Assembly: GCA_951804985.1 (NCBI GenBank)
Contig: OX638134.1
Coordinates: 8,019,017 to 8,083,016, forward strand
Length of the DNA stretch: 64,000 nucleotides
Source of the DNA: Dryomyza anilis
Lineage: Eukaryota > Arthropoda > Insecta > Diptera > Dryomyzidae
Reading direction: 5' to 3'
Part shown: positions 24,630 through 36,839 of the stretch, piece by piece
Layout of the letters: each line of letters opens with the position of its first letter
Position numbering within the stretch: the first letter of the stretch is position 1
Notes under the pieces: generated by a model
Told to the model about the DNA's origin: nothing
Databases searched by the model: none
What the model saw: the letters and a program-made list of their open reading frames with translations, nothing else
Made by a program: the position numbers and the translations under genes

Positions 24630-27600
24630 GAATAAAAAGTGAGTTTTGAAATATGTCGGATTAAATACGGATGAATTAATACAGAAATATACCTAAAGTA
24701 TTTTAGTTGAAATATTATTTAAAATTGAATTATACTTAATTTTAAACATTCAAAGTGATTTTGTAAAGAAATCGGATTAAATAAGGATTCACAAATATTT
24801 GTTTAGATTAAAATTGTGTATAAAAAGGCAAATCTGAAATATTTCGGATTAAATACGGATGAATTGATACAGATACATTCTAAAAATATGCTCAAAAATA
24901 TAATAAAAAATGTTTTTAATTGTTTATTATTACGTAGCATATAAATAAAATTTGTATTCCAAAAAAATGTGTTATATAATATTAGTTTTCAGAAATGTCG
25001 GATTAAAAACGGATCAATAAATCAATGGATATACATAGTAAATACATACAGATAAGGTTTTTTTTTAGAAAGTAATATGCATTTTATTGGGTATACATTT
25101 ATAACACAAAGTATATTAGTATGTCAACTAAATATGTTCTTAAAACATTTGTTTGAAATCACATAAAATTGAATAAAAGCCAATTACGGATCAAAATCTG
25201 ATAAAATACTTATCATATACTAATAAAACACTAATAAGTGAATACTCTCAAATATATTATAATGTAAATATCAAAGTCAACATAGAAATAAAAATGTTTA
25301 AATAATCAATAAATGGTTAATTTCGATCAAACTTCGATTTCGTAAAAAACGGATTAAATGCGGATCAATTAATTAGAAGGCAAATTAGTACTAACGCAAC
25401 ATTATTAGTTAAACATATTTTTAATTAATTTCAAGACTTTTATATATAGAATATTTTTGAAATAGAGTTTAATTATGGAAATACATCAAATGCTTATGAA
25501 TTTTAGCGTTTTCTGATAGGTTTCGGTTATTTTAAAAGTGATTGATGTTTTATAAAAAATTAAAATGAAATTAAAATGTAAAATATTTAAAACATTTTAT
25601 TAGAAAACATTACTATTAAAAACGGTGATATACGATTGCATTGCGGTTGAACAACGATTGTATAAAATGGAATACTGATGTAATGCGGATGAAATACGAT
25701 TGTAAAATGCCATAATACGGTGGAAATTTTTATACTGTGAAAATTAATACAGATTGTTGTCAAGAATATATGTATGTGGATATCGGCCGATTGTTTTACG
25801 GATGAAATGCGGAGTTAAACCGTACATTTTACTGACTTATTAAATATTGTTATATATGAGTGTCTTGTGAATATTATGCGGATGTAATGCGGAGTTAAAT
25901 CGTTTGTTTAAATGATAAAATACGGATTGAAAAGTGTAAAGTGATACATGGAAAAATAGGGATGTAATTAGAAAAGGAGATCCTCCATCCGAAAAGGGTC
26001 TAAATAGGATGTAATAGTGAATTAGTATCGATGAACTAGCGATATTATATGGTGTCCTTCGAATGTTTTACAGATGTAATGCGGAATGCGTTTATAAGAT
26101 GAAATATGATTTAAGCGGTTGGAAAAATAGAATATCGATGTTATGGAAATTAAATACGAGGACCATATGGAATAATATGAATGTAATAAGGATTTAATAG
26201 CGATATTATTGGGATGTCATATGGATGTTATACGGATGTAATACGGATGTAATACGGATGTAATACGGATGTAATACGGTCTTTAATTAGAAATTAAAGA
26301 ATTAATATAATACTGAGATATAAATATGGGAGTGATACGAATGTAAATAGAATTGAATAAGGCTTTAATAAGGAATTAATACGAATGTGTACTTGTTATG
26401 TTATATGGATGTCATCTAAATGCTATACGAATGTAATGCGGAGTTAAACGATAAAAATTAAATGGTATAAACTGAAATTAAGATGAAATACGGATGGAAT
26501 ACGGACGAAATACGGAAGAAATACGGACGAAATACGAACGAAATACGGACGAAATACAGTGATATGAAATATAACAGAAGCAGTTGGAATTTAATAGAGA
26601 TTTAAAACGAAAAATTATTCGAATGTGGTCTCTGGATACGTCCTATTGTCATACAGATGTTATGCGGAGTTAACAAGTCCACTTTACAGATGAAATATGA
26701 ATTAAAATACATACGTAATGTGGACGAAATACGATTGTACTATAGAATACCACGGATGTAATTCGAATTCAACAAGGATGTAATAGGGAATTTAAATTGG
26801 GAATTGTTTCGCATATAATATATGCGTAATGCGGACTTAATGCGGACTTAATGCGCAGTCAATGCGTATATTTTACGTTTAATGTCTAGATTAATATACA
26901 TTAATACGCATTACTACAAACAGAATGTGGATGCATTAAAATCAGTAATAATGAATTTCATTTGAGAAAATATAAAAAAGTATTCAAAATAGTTCAAAAG
27001 TGTAAAATAATTTTAAACTGATGAAATTCGGATGAAAAATATATTAAATTGTTTATTATTATTAATTATCCCATATAAAATCAATAAATTATCAAATTTC
27101 TTTTGAATGCAATCAGAATGCAGCATGACAAACCATTTAGTTTGTGATTAAATAAACTTTATTTATAAACAAATAATTTGGGTTTTTTGCAACCACATAC
27201 CGCAGTAGAGGTTTACTTTATTAAGTTCCAACGAATTTCTTATCTTAAACCAAATTGCACGATTAATTGAAAAAATATGTTAAAATCAATAGATAATAAT
27301 GCAAACAAAAAATATAAATTTTGTTTTGATTTAATAATAAACAAAGTGAAATTTACCAAAGTAACTAAAAATATAGTAGCAAATTATAATTGCTTCTTGC
27401 ATAAATCATCGACTAACAACCACTGCAAAGTGTTGGCTCTTGGCTACTTTTTAAGTGGTACAACGTCGTCTTCTTTTTGGCGGCGCATCAATAATTAATC
27501 ACTACGTAAATATTTATTTACGAGTTAATTTACCATATTTATGCAAATTCACACAATTTTCTACAAAAAGATACGCTTAATCATTCAGACCATTCAGTCC

Positions 27601-27869
27601 AGAGTCTGGCGGCCACATACAAATGAATCACTGTGTGGCAAATTATGTGACCAACAAATTAGAGCTCGAATAAAAGAAGACTAGACAATACAATGCTTTT
27701 TTAACACAAAAAAAAAAAGAAAAACACACGCTATAATGAGACAATGCGCGGTAATGCCAAAAAGGCAGATAAAGAAAGCAAAAAAAAAAAAATTACGCGC
27801 TGCAAAATTGCATGAGTCATTATTGCAAGTGACGTAATTCGGAGAAAATATAGAAAACGAAGGCTAAAG

Positions 27870-28620
27870 GAGTTGCTAATGGCTTTCTTGAGTGTTGCAA
27901 ATGAGTTACGGTTGAAAAATGAAAGAAATAATATATTTTAGATAATAAACGGATGTTATATCCGGGTATACGGATGAATTTCTGTTAATATACGAGAGCT
28001 AAAAGTATTGCGAATAACTTTACAGAGATTTGCAAAAGCGTATCAGATGTGAAACGGATGAGAAACGGAGCCGGTAATATATTTTAGATAATATACGGAT
28101 ATTATATCATGATATACGGATGAATTTCGGTTAATATTTCAACAATATTCTGTTGAAAATGTTGGATACGACAGGTATAAGTGTTGGTTATGACTTTTCA
28201 GAGAATTGCAAATGCATTTTGGGTGATAATCGGATCAGAAACGGATAATTTTGATAATATACGGATGTTGTGTTATCAAATACGGATGAATTTGTTACGA
28301 ATTACTTATTTTAAATTATCATATTACTAATTACGGAGAGATTTGCAAAAGCGTATCAGATGTGAAACGGATGAGAAACGGAGCCGGTAATATATTTTAG
28401 ATAATATACGGATACTATATCATGATATACGGATGAATTTAGGTCAATATTTCGACAATATTCTGTTGAAAATGTTGGATACGTGTTGCTAATGACTTTG
28501 CAGAGAATTGTAAATGCATTTTAGATGATAATCGGATCAAAAATGGATGCGCAAACACATTTTTGATAATATACGGATGTTGCATTATGAAATACGGATG
28601 GATTTCTTACAAATTACTTT
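27870..28620 (+). repeat. 313-bp tandem units within the CGGATG field
   Basis: The phrase 'gagatttgcaaaagcgtatc' begins at 28025 and again at 28338 (313 bp). Both are followed by 'agatgtgaaacggatgagaa', 'acggagccggtaatatattt' and 'gaattg(c/t)aaatgcatttt'. A third, more diverged unit precedes them from about 27870. Units therefore evolve by whole-segment duplication as well as by word decay. Confidence 0.85.
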
Positions 28621-29039
28621 TTTTTTAATTACCCTATAATTTTTTGAAAATTTGTATAGTAATGTGAAGGAATACGCCTGCATTGCTGCTATAAAACGGA
28701 TGAATTCTGATACTAAACGGATGAATTTTTATATTGTAACAATATCTCTCTTGTAATTTACTGAAAAATAAATTTATGTATAACTTATTATTTTAAAAAA
28801 ATATATTGGATGACTCTATGTTAATTCCCCAATTATTTTATGTGAATTTCGAAGCGATGCAAAGATATACGTAGACATTACTGCTATAAAACGGATGAAT
28901 TCTGATAATATACGAATGAATTCTGATACTGATGAATTTTTATATTTTAGGGAATTCTTTTTTGTAATTCTTGGATAACATACGAATTAATGCAGTTAAT
29001 TGCAAAATAAAATAAACGGATGAATCACTGATATGAATG

Positions 29040-29210
29040 CTGACAATATACGGATGAATTTCTTTTTAGATTTTGTTTTTTTCATTCGAATAACTGACGA
29101 TAGTATGTAATTATTAAACGGATGGATCGCTGATATGAATGTTCACAATATACGGATGAATTTCTTTTTAGATTTTGTTTTTTCATTTGAATAACCGAAA
29201 TTTTTATTTA
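29040..29210 (+). repeat. ~100-bp direct duplication
   Basis: 'acggatgaatttctttttag' with 'attttgttttt' and 'cattcgaataac' occurs at about 29052 and again at about 29152. Both copies are preceded by 'aaacggatg', 'tcgctgatatgaat' or similar. It is part of the CGGATG field. Confidence 0.8.
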
Positions 29211-29490
29211 ATTATTAAATTTAAATTATCAAACGGATGTATATCTGACAATATACTGATGAATTATTGGATTTCTCTGATTAAAGTGCTGACTATATAG
29301 GGATTAATTGTATAAAAGCTATGCGAATTTACTGCTAATTGTTAATCGAGAAATTTAGCAGTGTTTACTCATTTTATTTAAATAATTCTTTATCTGATTT
29401 TATGGTACGGATAAACCGTTTCTTTTAATCTTAGTTGTCATAAAACTGCACAAACCCAATTGACTTAACAGTCCGCATTCAGCGAGTCTT

Positions 29491-29908
29491 CCCTAGTAGA
29501 AATTTGCCCAATGGGTCATCGGGATTTGATCGGGTTTTCGTTGGGTAATCCCTATTAGAGAAAATATGATCATTGCCTTTGCATGCTTAACATAGCAGAG
29601 TTTACATTATCTAAACAGCCAATGTTCCCGATCATAGCTACATTATTTGTTCCTGATAATAAAATTAGCATCAGGCAATGATCGAGATTTATGAGAGAAA
29701 CCCTATTTTGCTCGGGCTCAGACAAGGCAATTGTCGGGTAAATATTAAAATGGGGAATTGTCCGATCAGTACATGATCATGGCTTGAGGTCAATACATGA
29801 TCAGGACACTGCGTTACAAGTACATTATGGGCCTCGTCATATACCGATCATCTCAAATAATGACATGATCACTTCATGACCATGGCCCTACCAAAATTTC
29901 TACTAGGA
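29491..29908. mobile_element. MITE, family 'CCTAGTAGAAATT', full copy
   Basis: About 418 bp bounded by CCCTAGTAGAAATTT at 29491 and its complement AAATTTCTACTAGG ending at 29907. The interior is non-coding, unusually GC-rich for this window, and full of 'catgatca' and 'gatcgggat' words. Other members or fragments are at 49877-49950, 51445-51490 and 52056-52168. The superfamily is unclear because I could not fix a target-site duplication. Confidence 0.7.
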
Positions 29909-29984
29909 TTTGGACAGCCAATCGCTTGTATTGATAAATTATGAAAAGGTACAGTTATTTTTCGAATAATTTGCTAAATATTTA

Positions 29985-30240
29985 TGGTCGGTTTTACAGT
30001 GCTAGTTTAAACCTAGTGTAACCTTTCTTTAATTAAACGTCTCATAAATTTAAACGAAGTTTAACTTTGATAGCTGCTTTACAGTGAATGTTTAAAATGA
30101 AATGAACAAAAACATTAAGATTTTAAACGTAGTTTGAACGGCTAACGTAAACTGATTTTAAACGACGATTTCAAGCCACTGTAAAACTGAATTCTGAGAT
30201 TAAATTACATTTAACCGACTAATCTAGTTAAAATCGGCCC
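29985..30240. mobile_element. PIF/Harbinger-type MITE with TTA target duplication
   Basis: This 256-bp non-coding element is flanked by TTA on both sides (29982-29984 and 30241-30243). The left end reads TGGTCGGTTTTACAG and the right end, reversed, GGGCCGATTTTAAC. A 3-bp TTA/TAA duplication with G-rich ends is typical of PIF/Harbinger. Internal 'ttttacagtg' and 'cactgtaaaac' form further inverted pairs. It has no coding capacity, so it would depend on a transposase elsewhere. Confidence 0.65.
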
Positions 30241-31130
30241 TTAAACATCAACACATTTTTTGCATGAAAAACTATTCTGTATTTCTGATGAACTTGCCAC
30301 ACCAAAAATTAAATTTGCAGATGAACTTTGAAAAAAAAAAATCTTTAAATAGTAAATTTTAAAATTTGATGCTAAAAAATTTATAAATTTATTTAGTAGG
30401 ACCTTTCAAACAAAATACCAAAAAAAAAAAATCAGCTGAATTGCTGATGAATTTTTCATTATGTTAAAAAATGAGGTTGTCTGATGAACTTTGTAACACA
30501 AATTCTAGAGATTGACTGAAATAAGTGATCAATATATATTAGTGGAGCATATCATGCAAAATGTAAAAAAACAGATACAGATTACTGATGAATTCCACAT
30601 AATATAAAAATACAAATATCTGATGAATTTTACTGCTGAATTTCCGAAAACAATTTGTAAACATAATCATTATTTTTTATTTGTATATAACTTAATTAAG
30701 TGCTACATTCATTTTAGTGTTGTTTTCAAAAAAAATTAAAAAATAATTCATCCGAATTACTGATGAACTTTAGATTATACATAAGTTGAAGATAACTGAT
30801 AAACTATGCTATTGAATTTCCATATACGACTTCTTAAGTTAATCAATTTTTAAAAACGTATATTAATTAATACTAAATGTATTTTATTGAATTATTATAT
30901 AATGCAAGAAAATTCATCCGAATTACTGATGAATTTTATAAAAATATAAAATGAAGTTTGAAAAACTATATATATTATAATGAGTTTTCACTAAATAAAT
31001 CATATAATGCAGATAATATTAATATTTACCAAAAGTTTATTAAAAACTTAAAAAAAACCTCAACAGAAACTGAATGAAATTCATCAGAAATTCACCGAAA
31101 TTGTAACGAAATTCATTCAAAATATAAATA
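30241..31130. repeat. Degenerate 'CTGATGAATTT' repeat field
   Basis: Scattered copies of 'actgatgaa(t/c)ttt' and 'catccgaattactgatgaat' continue the theme of the 24.6-29.3 kb field with a changed core (CTGATGAA instead of CGGATGAA). No gene is visible. Confidence 0.55.
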
Positions 31131-32656
31131 AATAGCCACGCGCATGTTTGCGATAACTTAAGTAGTATTTTTCTGAAATATACAAAATACATAATTACTT
31201 TAATGCATATTTTTTATATATTAATATTTTTTTATCGTACTTTGTCACGTCATTCATCGCACGCATATTTTTATTTTTTTTGCATAGCAACCGTTTATCG
31301 CATAAACTTGAGCCACATTGTCAGAACATAGAATTTACAGAAATTAGAAACAAATATAAATATAATAATTTATCAAAGTTCATTTCCTTTTTGCAAAAAC
31401 AAAATATATAAAAAGTGTAACAAAATCAAATAAAAAAAAAGCAAAACTAAAATTAAGTAAAATAAGATTCTTGGTTTCTGTTGAGGTTTGTGCGGTTTTT
31501 TTTACTTTAAATTTAAAACAAAATTTGCATGTTTTATCGCAATAGCGAAAATATTTGTGATTAATTTTTTAGAATTTTTAATAATATAATTTATAAAATT
31601 ATAAATAATATTGGATCATAGTTTCTTGGTTTAGTAAAACAATTTGGTTTTAGCTGCAGATATTGAAAATGTGGATAAAAACTTCAATTAATATAAAAAT
31701 CTAAATTTAAAATATAATTTGGATCAGGTATACAGAAACCTTTTCTTTATAAAAAGAAAAAAACGATAACTGATATTGAAACTGAAATAAATTAGGAAAC
31801 TCCGGTCTCTGCAGTCTAGAAGTATATACGATGCACACGCATTCTAAAGGGTTCTCGGGTTCGAAACCCGGCTCGGGCATATGGTGGTGAATTAACCACA
31901 AACCATAGAGAAAGAATTCCACAATACAATGAATATAGTAGGTCTGAGTGCTGTCGATCTTAGTAGATATTCCAAAACAACAAAAAAAAATCACTTAAAT
32001 CGAATCTCAGACTTTATTTTCTATAGAAGATCTTGAAAATAGCAATTTATAATAATTATATAATTATATATTATATGAAAAATAAATTATGTATATTATA
32101 AAATTATATATCAAAATTTATTAAAAATTTTCTAAACCTTTATACGCTTTATTCTGTTCCTAAGTTATACACTTATCAAAGTTTTAATAACTTTTATCAG
32201 TTAGTTGTTTCTGAATGTTCGTAATTTACAATCATTCCTAAAACCTCTCCACCCCATGTTGTATCAACCCCAAGCTATCTAACACTTGACTGGCTTCAGC
32301 GAAATAATGCATTTTCTTAGGCCATAAATTCCAGAGCATTTCATTCCATTTCTTTTGACTGTTTTTTTATTATTGTTTAAATAGCAAATTCCATTGACTT
32401 AAGTGTGAACGTAATAATAATAACAAAACACATACAAGACAAGAATATGACGACAACAAAGTACAAAATAAAAACAAAATACATAATAAAATACAAAATA
32501 AAATGAAAATAATAAAAGCAAAAATATTTCATGTGATGCGTTCACAAGAATGTCTGGTATTTGGAAGTTATTAAAATATTTGCACTACCATTTTAAATTT
32601 TCTGATTTTAGTGTAGAATATGAAAATTAAGATATTTATTTGAGCGTCTTTTGTAT
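31131..32656. other. Unique AT-rich sequence
   Basis: No supported gene. It contains the tRNA-like SINE relic at 31798-31990. Otherwise it is complex AT-rich sequence, with GC-richer parts near 31250-31330 and 32240-32340. Confidence 0.45.
31798..31990 (+). mobile_element. Possible tRNA-derived SINE relic
   Basis: GGTTCGAAACCCGG at about 31857-31870 is a near-perfect RNA polymerase III box B inside a good T-stem (TCGGG/CCCGG). The upstream part does not fold as a clean tRNA and box A is not clear. The segment runs through a unique body into an A-rich tail ('aaaacaacaaaaaaaaa', 31975-31990). The minus-strand frame containing MPEPGFEPE is the usual by-product of reading a tRNA box B as protein. 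The relationship to the other SINE (50016) is not apparent. Confidence 0.4.
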
Positions 32657-33074
32657 ATTACACTATCCAACACAATTTTTGCCCTGGACATCCCTTACAT
32701 CAAGCCTATATAATTCGCTTTTCACTAAAATGAGTAAAAATGTTGCCATGAACTTCCCATACATCAATTCTATATAATTAGCGGTTTCAGATTTTGACTG
32801 CATACTCAGTTTTTTCCTATTACGTAGCGTTTTTCAGTAAAATTCGTGTGAAAACGGATATTTTTCAATAATTTCCATTTTAAATTTTGTTTTTGAAGGG
32901 AAATTGTATTGAGAGGTCATATTTTAATAATGAAAACCGACAATAAAATGTTATTAATTTTCATCGTTAGCTTGAACTATGTATTACATAACCATAATTA
33001 ATTTTCTTATTTATAATTAGATCCAAAATGCTAAGAAATCGTTCAAAAACAAACTAAAATAATTAATATTTTTC
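32657..33074 (+). mobile_element. Partial copy of the 33.1-kb MITE, in tandem
   Basis: This carries the same left end and interior as the next element with a 416-bp offset: 'ggacatcccttacatcaa' at 32686 and 33102, 'gactgcatactcagtttt', and 'aaaacggatatttttcaata'. It lacks the right inverted end. Its beginning contains an extra ~60-bp duplication of the terminus ('ttgccatgaacttcccatac'). Confidence 0.75.
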
Positions 33075-33740
33075 AACACTACCCAACATGATTTTTGCCA
33101 TGGACATCCCTTACATCAATTCTATATAATTCGCTGGTGCTAATTTTGACTGCATACTCAGTTTTCCTATTACGTCGCGTTTTTGAGAAAAATTCTTGTG
33201 AAAACGGATATTTTTCAATAATTTGCATTCTAAATTTAGTTTTTGAAGAAAACTGTGTTGAAAGGGCATATTTTAAAAAAGAGAACCGATATTAAAAAGT
33301 TACTAATTTTTAACGTAAGCTTACACTATGTACTACATAACCATAAATCATTTTCATATTTATCATTAGTTCCAAAATGTTATAAAAACCGTCCAAAAAT
33401 AATCTAAGAAAAATCCATATTTTTCGAGTTTAGATTCAAATATTCTTAAAACCTATAGGAATAATAGTATTTGTCGGTAATATGTAATTAGTTTTGACAA
33501 ATGTAGGAAAAATTGCGTTTACAGTTTTTTCTAAATGGAGTTGTGTAAGGGATTGTATTTTTTAATTCTAAAAATTAGCTGGAGAATGGCGTCACATTTC
33601 GATAGTAATTTACTTAAAAACGTTGCGTAATAGAAAAAACTGAGTATGCAGTCAAAATCAACAAACGCGAATCATATAGAATTGATGTAAGAAATTTCCA
33701 TGGGAATAATTTTTTTATCTTTTTGTTGAGTAGTGTTATT
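33075..33740. mobile_element. MITE with ~115-bp terminal inverted repeats
   Basis: The left end (aacactacccaacatg... at 33075) and the right end (...tgttgagtagtgtt, ending 33740) are reverse complements for about 115 bp with scattered differences. The shared stretch includes 'acatcaattctatat', 'attttgactgcatactcagt' and 'cctattacg'. The centre is AT-rich and non-coding. A truncated tandem copy precedes it. The 66-codon frame at 33095-33295 lies inside and is not a gene. Confidence 0.78.
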
Positions 33741-33889
33741 ATTCTATCAGAAATGTAATTTTGTTAACTGATAAACAAATTTATGATTATTTACATATCA
33801 TTCCTTCATCTGAATTTAATAAAACTAGATATAGATAATATTTAGACATGAAACATAGCAAAAATCATTTCAAGCAATTTTTGCGCATA

Positions 33890-34830
33890 CTTAACGTATC
33901 TTTTATGTATCTTTTACGTTTCTTTTACGTATCTTTTACGTATCTTTTACGTTTCTTTTACGAATCTTTTACGTTTCTTTTACGTATCTTTCACGTATCT
34001 TTTACGTATCTTTTACGTCTCTTTTACGTATCTTTTACGTATCTTTTACGTATCTTTTACGTATATTTTACGTATCTTTTACGTATCTTTTACGTATCTT
34101 TTACGTATCTTTTACGTATCTTTTACGTATCTTTTACGTATCTTTTACGTATCTTTTACGTATCTTTTACGTATCTTTTACGTATCTTTTACGTATCTTT
34201 TACGTATCTTTTACGTATCTTTTACGTATCTATTACGTATCTTTTACGTATCTTTTACGTATCTTTTACGTATCTTTTACGTATCTTTTACGTATCTTTT
34301 ACGTATCTTTTACGTATCTTTTACGTATCTTTTACGTATCTTTTACGTATCTTTTACGTATCTTTTACGTATCTTTTACGTATCTTTTACGTATCTTTTA
34401 CGTATCTTTTACGTATCTTTTACGTATCTTTTACGTATCTTTTACGTATCTTTTACGTATCTTTTACGTATCTTTTACGTATCTTTTACGTATCTTTTAC
34501 GTATCTTTTACGTATCTTTTACGTATCTTTTACGTATACTTTACGTATCTTTTACGTATCTTTTACGTATCTTTTACGTATCTTTTACGTATCTTTTACG
34601 TATCTTTTACGTATCTTTTACGTATCTTTTACGTATCTTTTACGTATCTTTTACGTATCTTTTACGTATCTTTTACGTATCTTTTACGTATCTTTTACGT
34701 ATCTTTTACGTATCTTTTACGTATCTTTTACGTATCTTTTACGTATCTTTTACGTATCTTTTACGTATCTTTTACGTATCTTTTACGTATCTTTTACGTA
34801 TCTTTTACGTATCTTTTACGTTTCTTTTAA
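33890..34830 (+). repeat. 11-bp minisatellite (ACGTATCTTTT)
   Basis: About 85 copies, nearly identical in the middle and degenerate at both edges ('atgtatc', 'acgtttc', 'aagtatcg'), the usual sign of homogenisation in the centre. Three units equal 11 codons, which gives a 345-codon frame on the plus strand (repeating RIFYVSFTYLL) with no interruption. I regard that frame as spurious. Each unit contains the self-complementary word TACGTA. Confidence 0.97.
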
Positions 34831-34930
34831 GTATCGTTTAAATATAAAACGCGTATCATTACCGAATCGTTTAAATATAGTATAAGTAATTTTTATATAT
34901 CTTTTAAATAAAATGTTCCTATTACTTATA

Positions 34931-35661
34931 CCTGAGACAGACATCTGGTATTCATATCATAGTATTTGATATACTAGATGTGTGTCTCACAATATTATAA
35001 TATATTTGTAGTATTCGTTGATTTCATTGTGGTATTTATCTGGTACAAATACCACGAAACTATTCGTAGTATTTTTGTAGTTTTCGTTTAAACACAGCCA
35101 AATTTCAAAAGCTTTCCGAAAGGTTTTTTTTCAAAAAAAGCTCTTTGTACTGAAATGTCATAATAAATTCAAAAAAATAAATAAATTATTTGAAATTTTT
35201 TTTCAAAATTTTATTGAAAAATGAATATTAGAAACTGAATTTTATTGAACTGTATTTAATTGGCAGCACAAAAATAAAATGACCACGAACTTGCAAATTT
35301 CAATGTAGTAAAGCTACAATATTAAGAAAAAATATAAGTGTCCACTGGGGTTTCCTTTACACTGCAAGTAAAGGAAACCCCTCGTGTAAAAACGTTCTTT
35401 TCACTTTTATTAGAAGTCTGTAATAGAAAAACAAAAAATAAAAATTGTCACGACTTTCAAAAAATAGTGCTCTTTACAGCGGACTAGAATATATTATTCT
35501 CTAGTAACCGTGGTACCCAACAAAAATAAAAATGCTGTAATATTTGTTTCGCATAGCTTTATTTACTACACAAACTATACTATGTTATGTCTGTCACCTA
35601 TCTGTATTTAGAATATTATAGTATTGTTATTATAATAACTTTACTAGATGTCTGTCTCAGG
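34931..35661. mobile_element. Tc1/mariner-type MITE flanked by TA
   Basis: The ends CCTGAGACAGACATCTGGTA (left) and, reversed, CCTGAGACAGACATCTAGTA (right) match at 19 of 20 positions. TA lies immediately outside each end (34929-34930 and 35662-35663), as expected for a Tc1/mariner target duplication. The 731-bp interior is non-coding. A second internal partial terminus (tactagatgtgtgtctca) occurs at about 34972-34989, so the left end may be compound. A 14-bp perfect hairpin lies at 35347-35381. Confidence 0.78.
35347..35381. repeat. Perfect 14-bp stem, 7-nt loop hairpin
   Basis: GGGGTTTCCTTTAC at 35347-35360 and its exact complement at 35368-35381 are separated by ACTGCAA. It sits in the middle of the TA-flanked MITE and is GC-richer than its surroundings. 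Confidence 0.85.
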
Positions 35662-35663
35662 TA

Positions 35664-36839
35664 TTATATGACAAAAATGTGATATTGATTAATATCAATG
35701 TCAACTAAAATTGAATTATCTTAGATTTAACTTAATTTAATATTTGTGTAATAAAAACTAATTTTAGCTAAAGAAAAATAGCTACATAAAAAAGAAAACA
35801 AACCTATTTATCTCATAATATTAAATTAAAAAAAAATAAAAAAAAACTATCCAACGAGATAAACCTACTGACAGATATAGCTCTACAGACACGAGCTATT
35901 CCAGCATACAGACAGCAACGCATGAAAAGCCCAGACAATTAGTCATAAGAAAACTACCAGATACTAAAGAAGTACACAGCAAGGTTACGTATAATGTGAA
36001 TCACTCTATAAGAATTTCATCATTAACAGCAATTTGGAGAATTTATTATGATTATGTGTGCTGTTTTGGTGTTGAAATATATACAAATTTAGCTAAAGTT
36101 ATGACGACTTACGGCACACACACATTACCTTTACCCTAACCTACCCTATCTTATCCTACATGAGCTACTCATTCGCCACAAACATTATTTCATATGATAA
36201 GTAAATGAAAATTAATCACGCGGTCATAAAGAAACAGCAAGCAGTAGCAAAGCATTACAAATAATGGGGGGAAAAATAAGATGTTTAGGAAATCACAAAA
36301 TATTTCTTCAAAGTCTTGTATTGCCCGACGTCGCCGACGTAATAAATAGAAAAAACCGCATATTTTTCATTAATAAACAAACGTAGGAAAGAAATACACG
36401 CAGCAACTATTTCGTAAAAATAAAACTAAAACTTATACCGAAAAAATCATCAAATTTTATGAATGAAATGAATCTAACCACAAACAGTACGAAAGCCTGA
36501 TGATTTTGTAGAATACTAAACAGATAAAGAGGAACGTAAATTGAAAAATAAAAAAAATAATAATACATAAAAGAAAGCAACAACTGAGAATGAAAATAAA
36601 CGAGCATCGTTGGGAAAAAAAAACAACACAACACAAAATACAAATCATATAGTAAACAAGAATTGTGTAGTGTGTAATGTAAATGTACCGAATTCCGGCA
36701 CTATAAAGAAAATTTAATTTTGAAACACAAAAATACGATTTATAATTCAATAATTTGAATATTTTATTTTCGCAGAAAACATTTAAATAATTAACGACCA
36801 TTGAAATCATCAAATGTAGGTAATTTACAGATCCGATTT
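35664..36839. other. AT-rich sequence with no recognised gene
   Basis: Contains a short reverse-strand relative of the GGTAGGGTAA array at 36127-36158. Minus-strand frames at 36407-36906 are hydrophobic readings of A-rich sequence with no domain, so they are not called. The segment 35850-36010 is more complex (for example 'agctctacagacacgagcta') but unassigned. Confidence 0.45.

Larger units (their letters stand above)
24630..29300 (+). repeat. Diffuse field of CGGAT(G/T)AA words with local tandem units
   Basis: Over ~4.7 kb the words 'tacggatgaatt', 'cggattaaatacgg' and 'atgcggagttaa' recur many dozens of times, mostly on the plus strand and at irregular spacing. Locally they are tidy: 'acggatgtaat' (11 bp) is repeated about five times at 26230-26280, and 'acggacgaaat' (11 bp) at 26495-26560. 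It reads like an ancient 11-bp minisatellite that decayed. No gene is supported: the frame at 27277-27498 shows no domain. 27500-27870 is more complex sequence with a GC-containing part at 27590-27660. Confidence 0.75.

Noticed and set aside
33848..34885. 345-codon plus-strand frame
   Set aside because: It is the 11-bp array read as protein; the unit length and lack of stop words keep it open.
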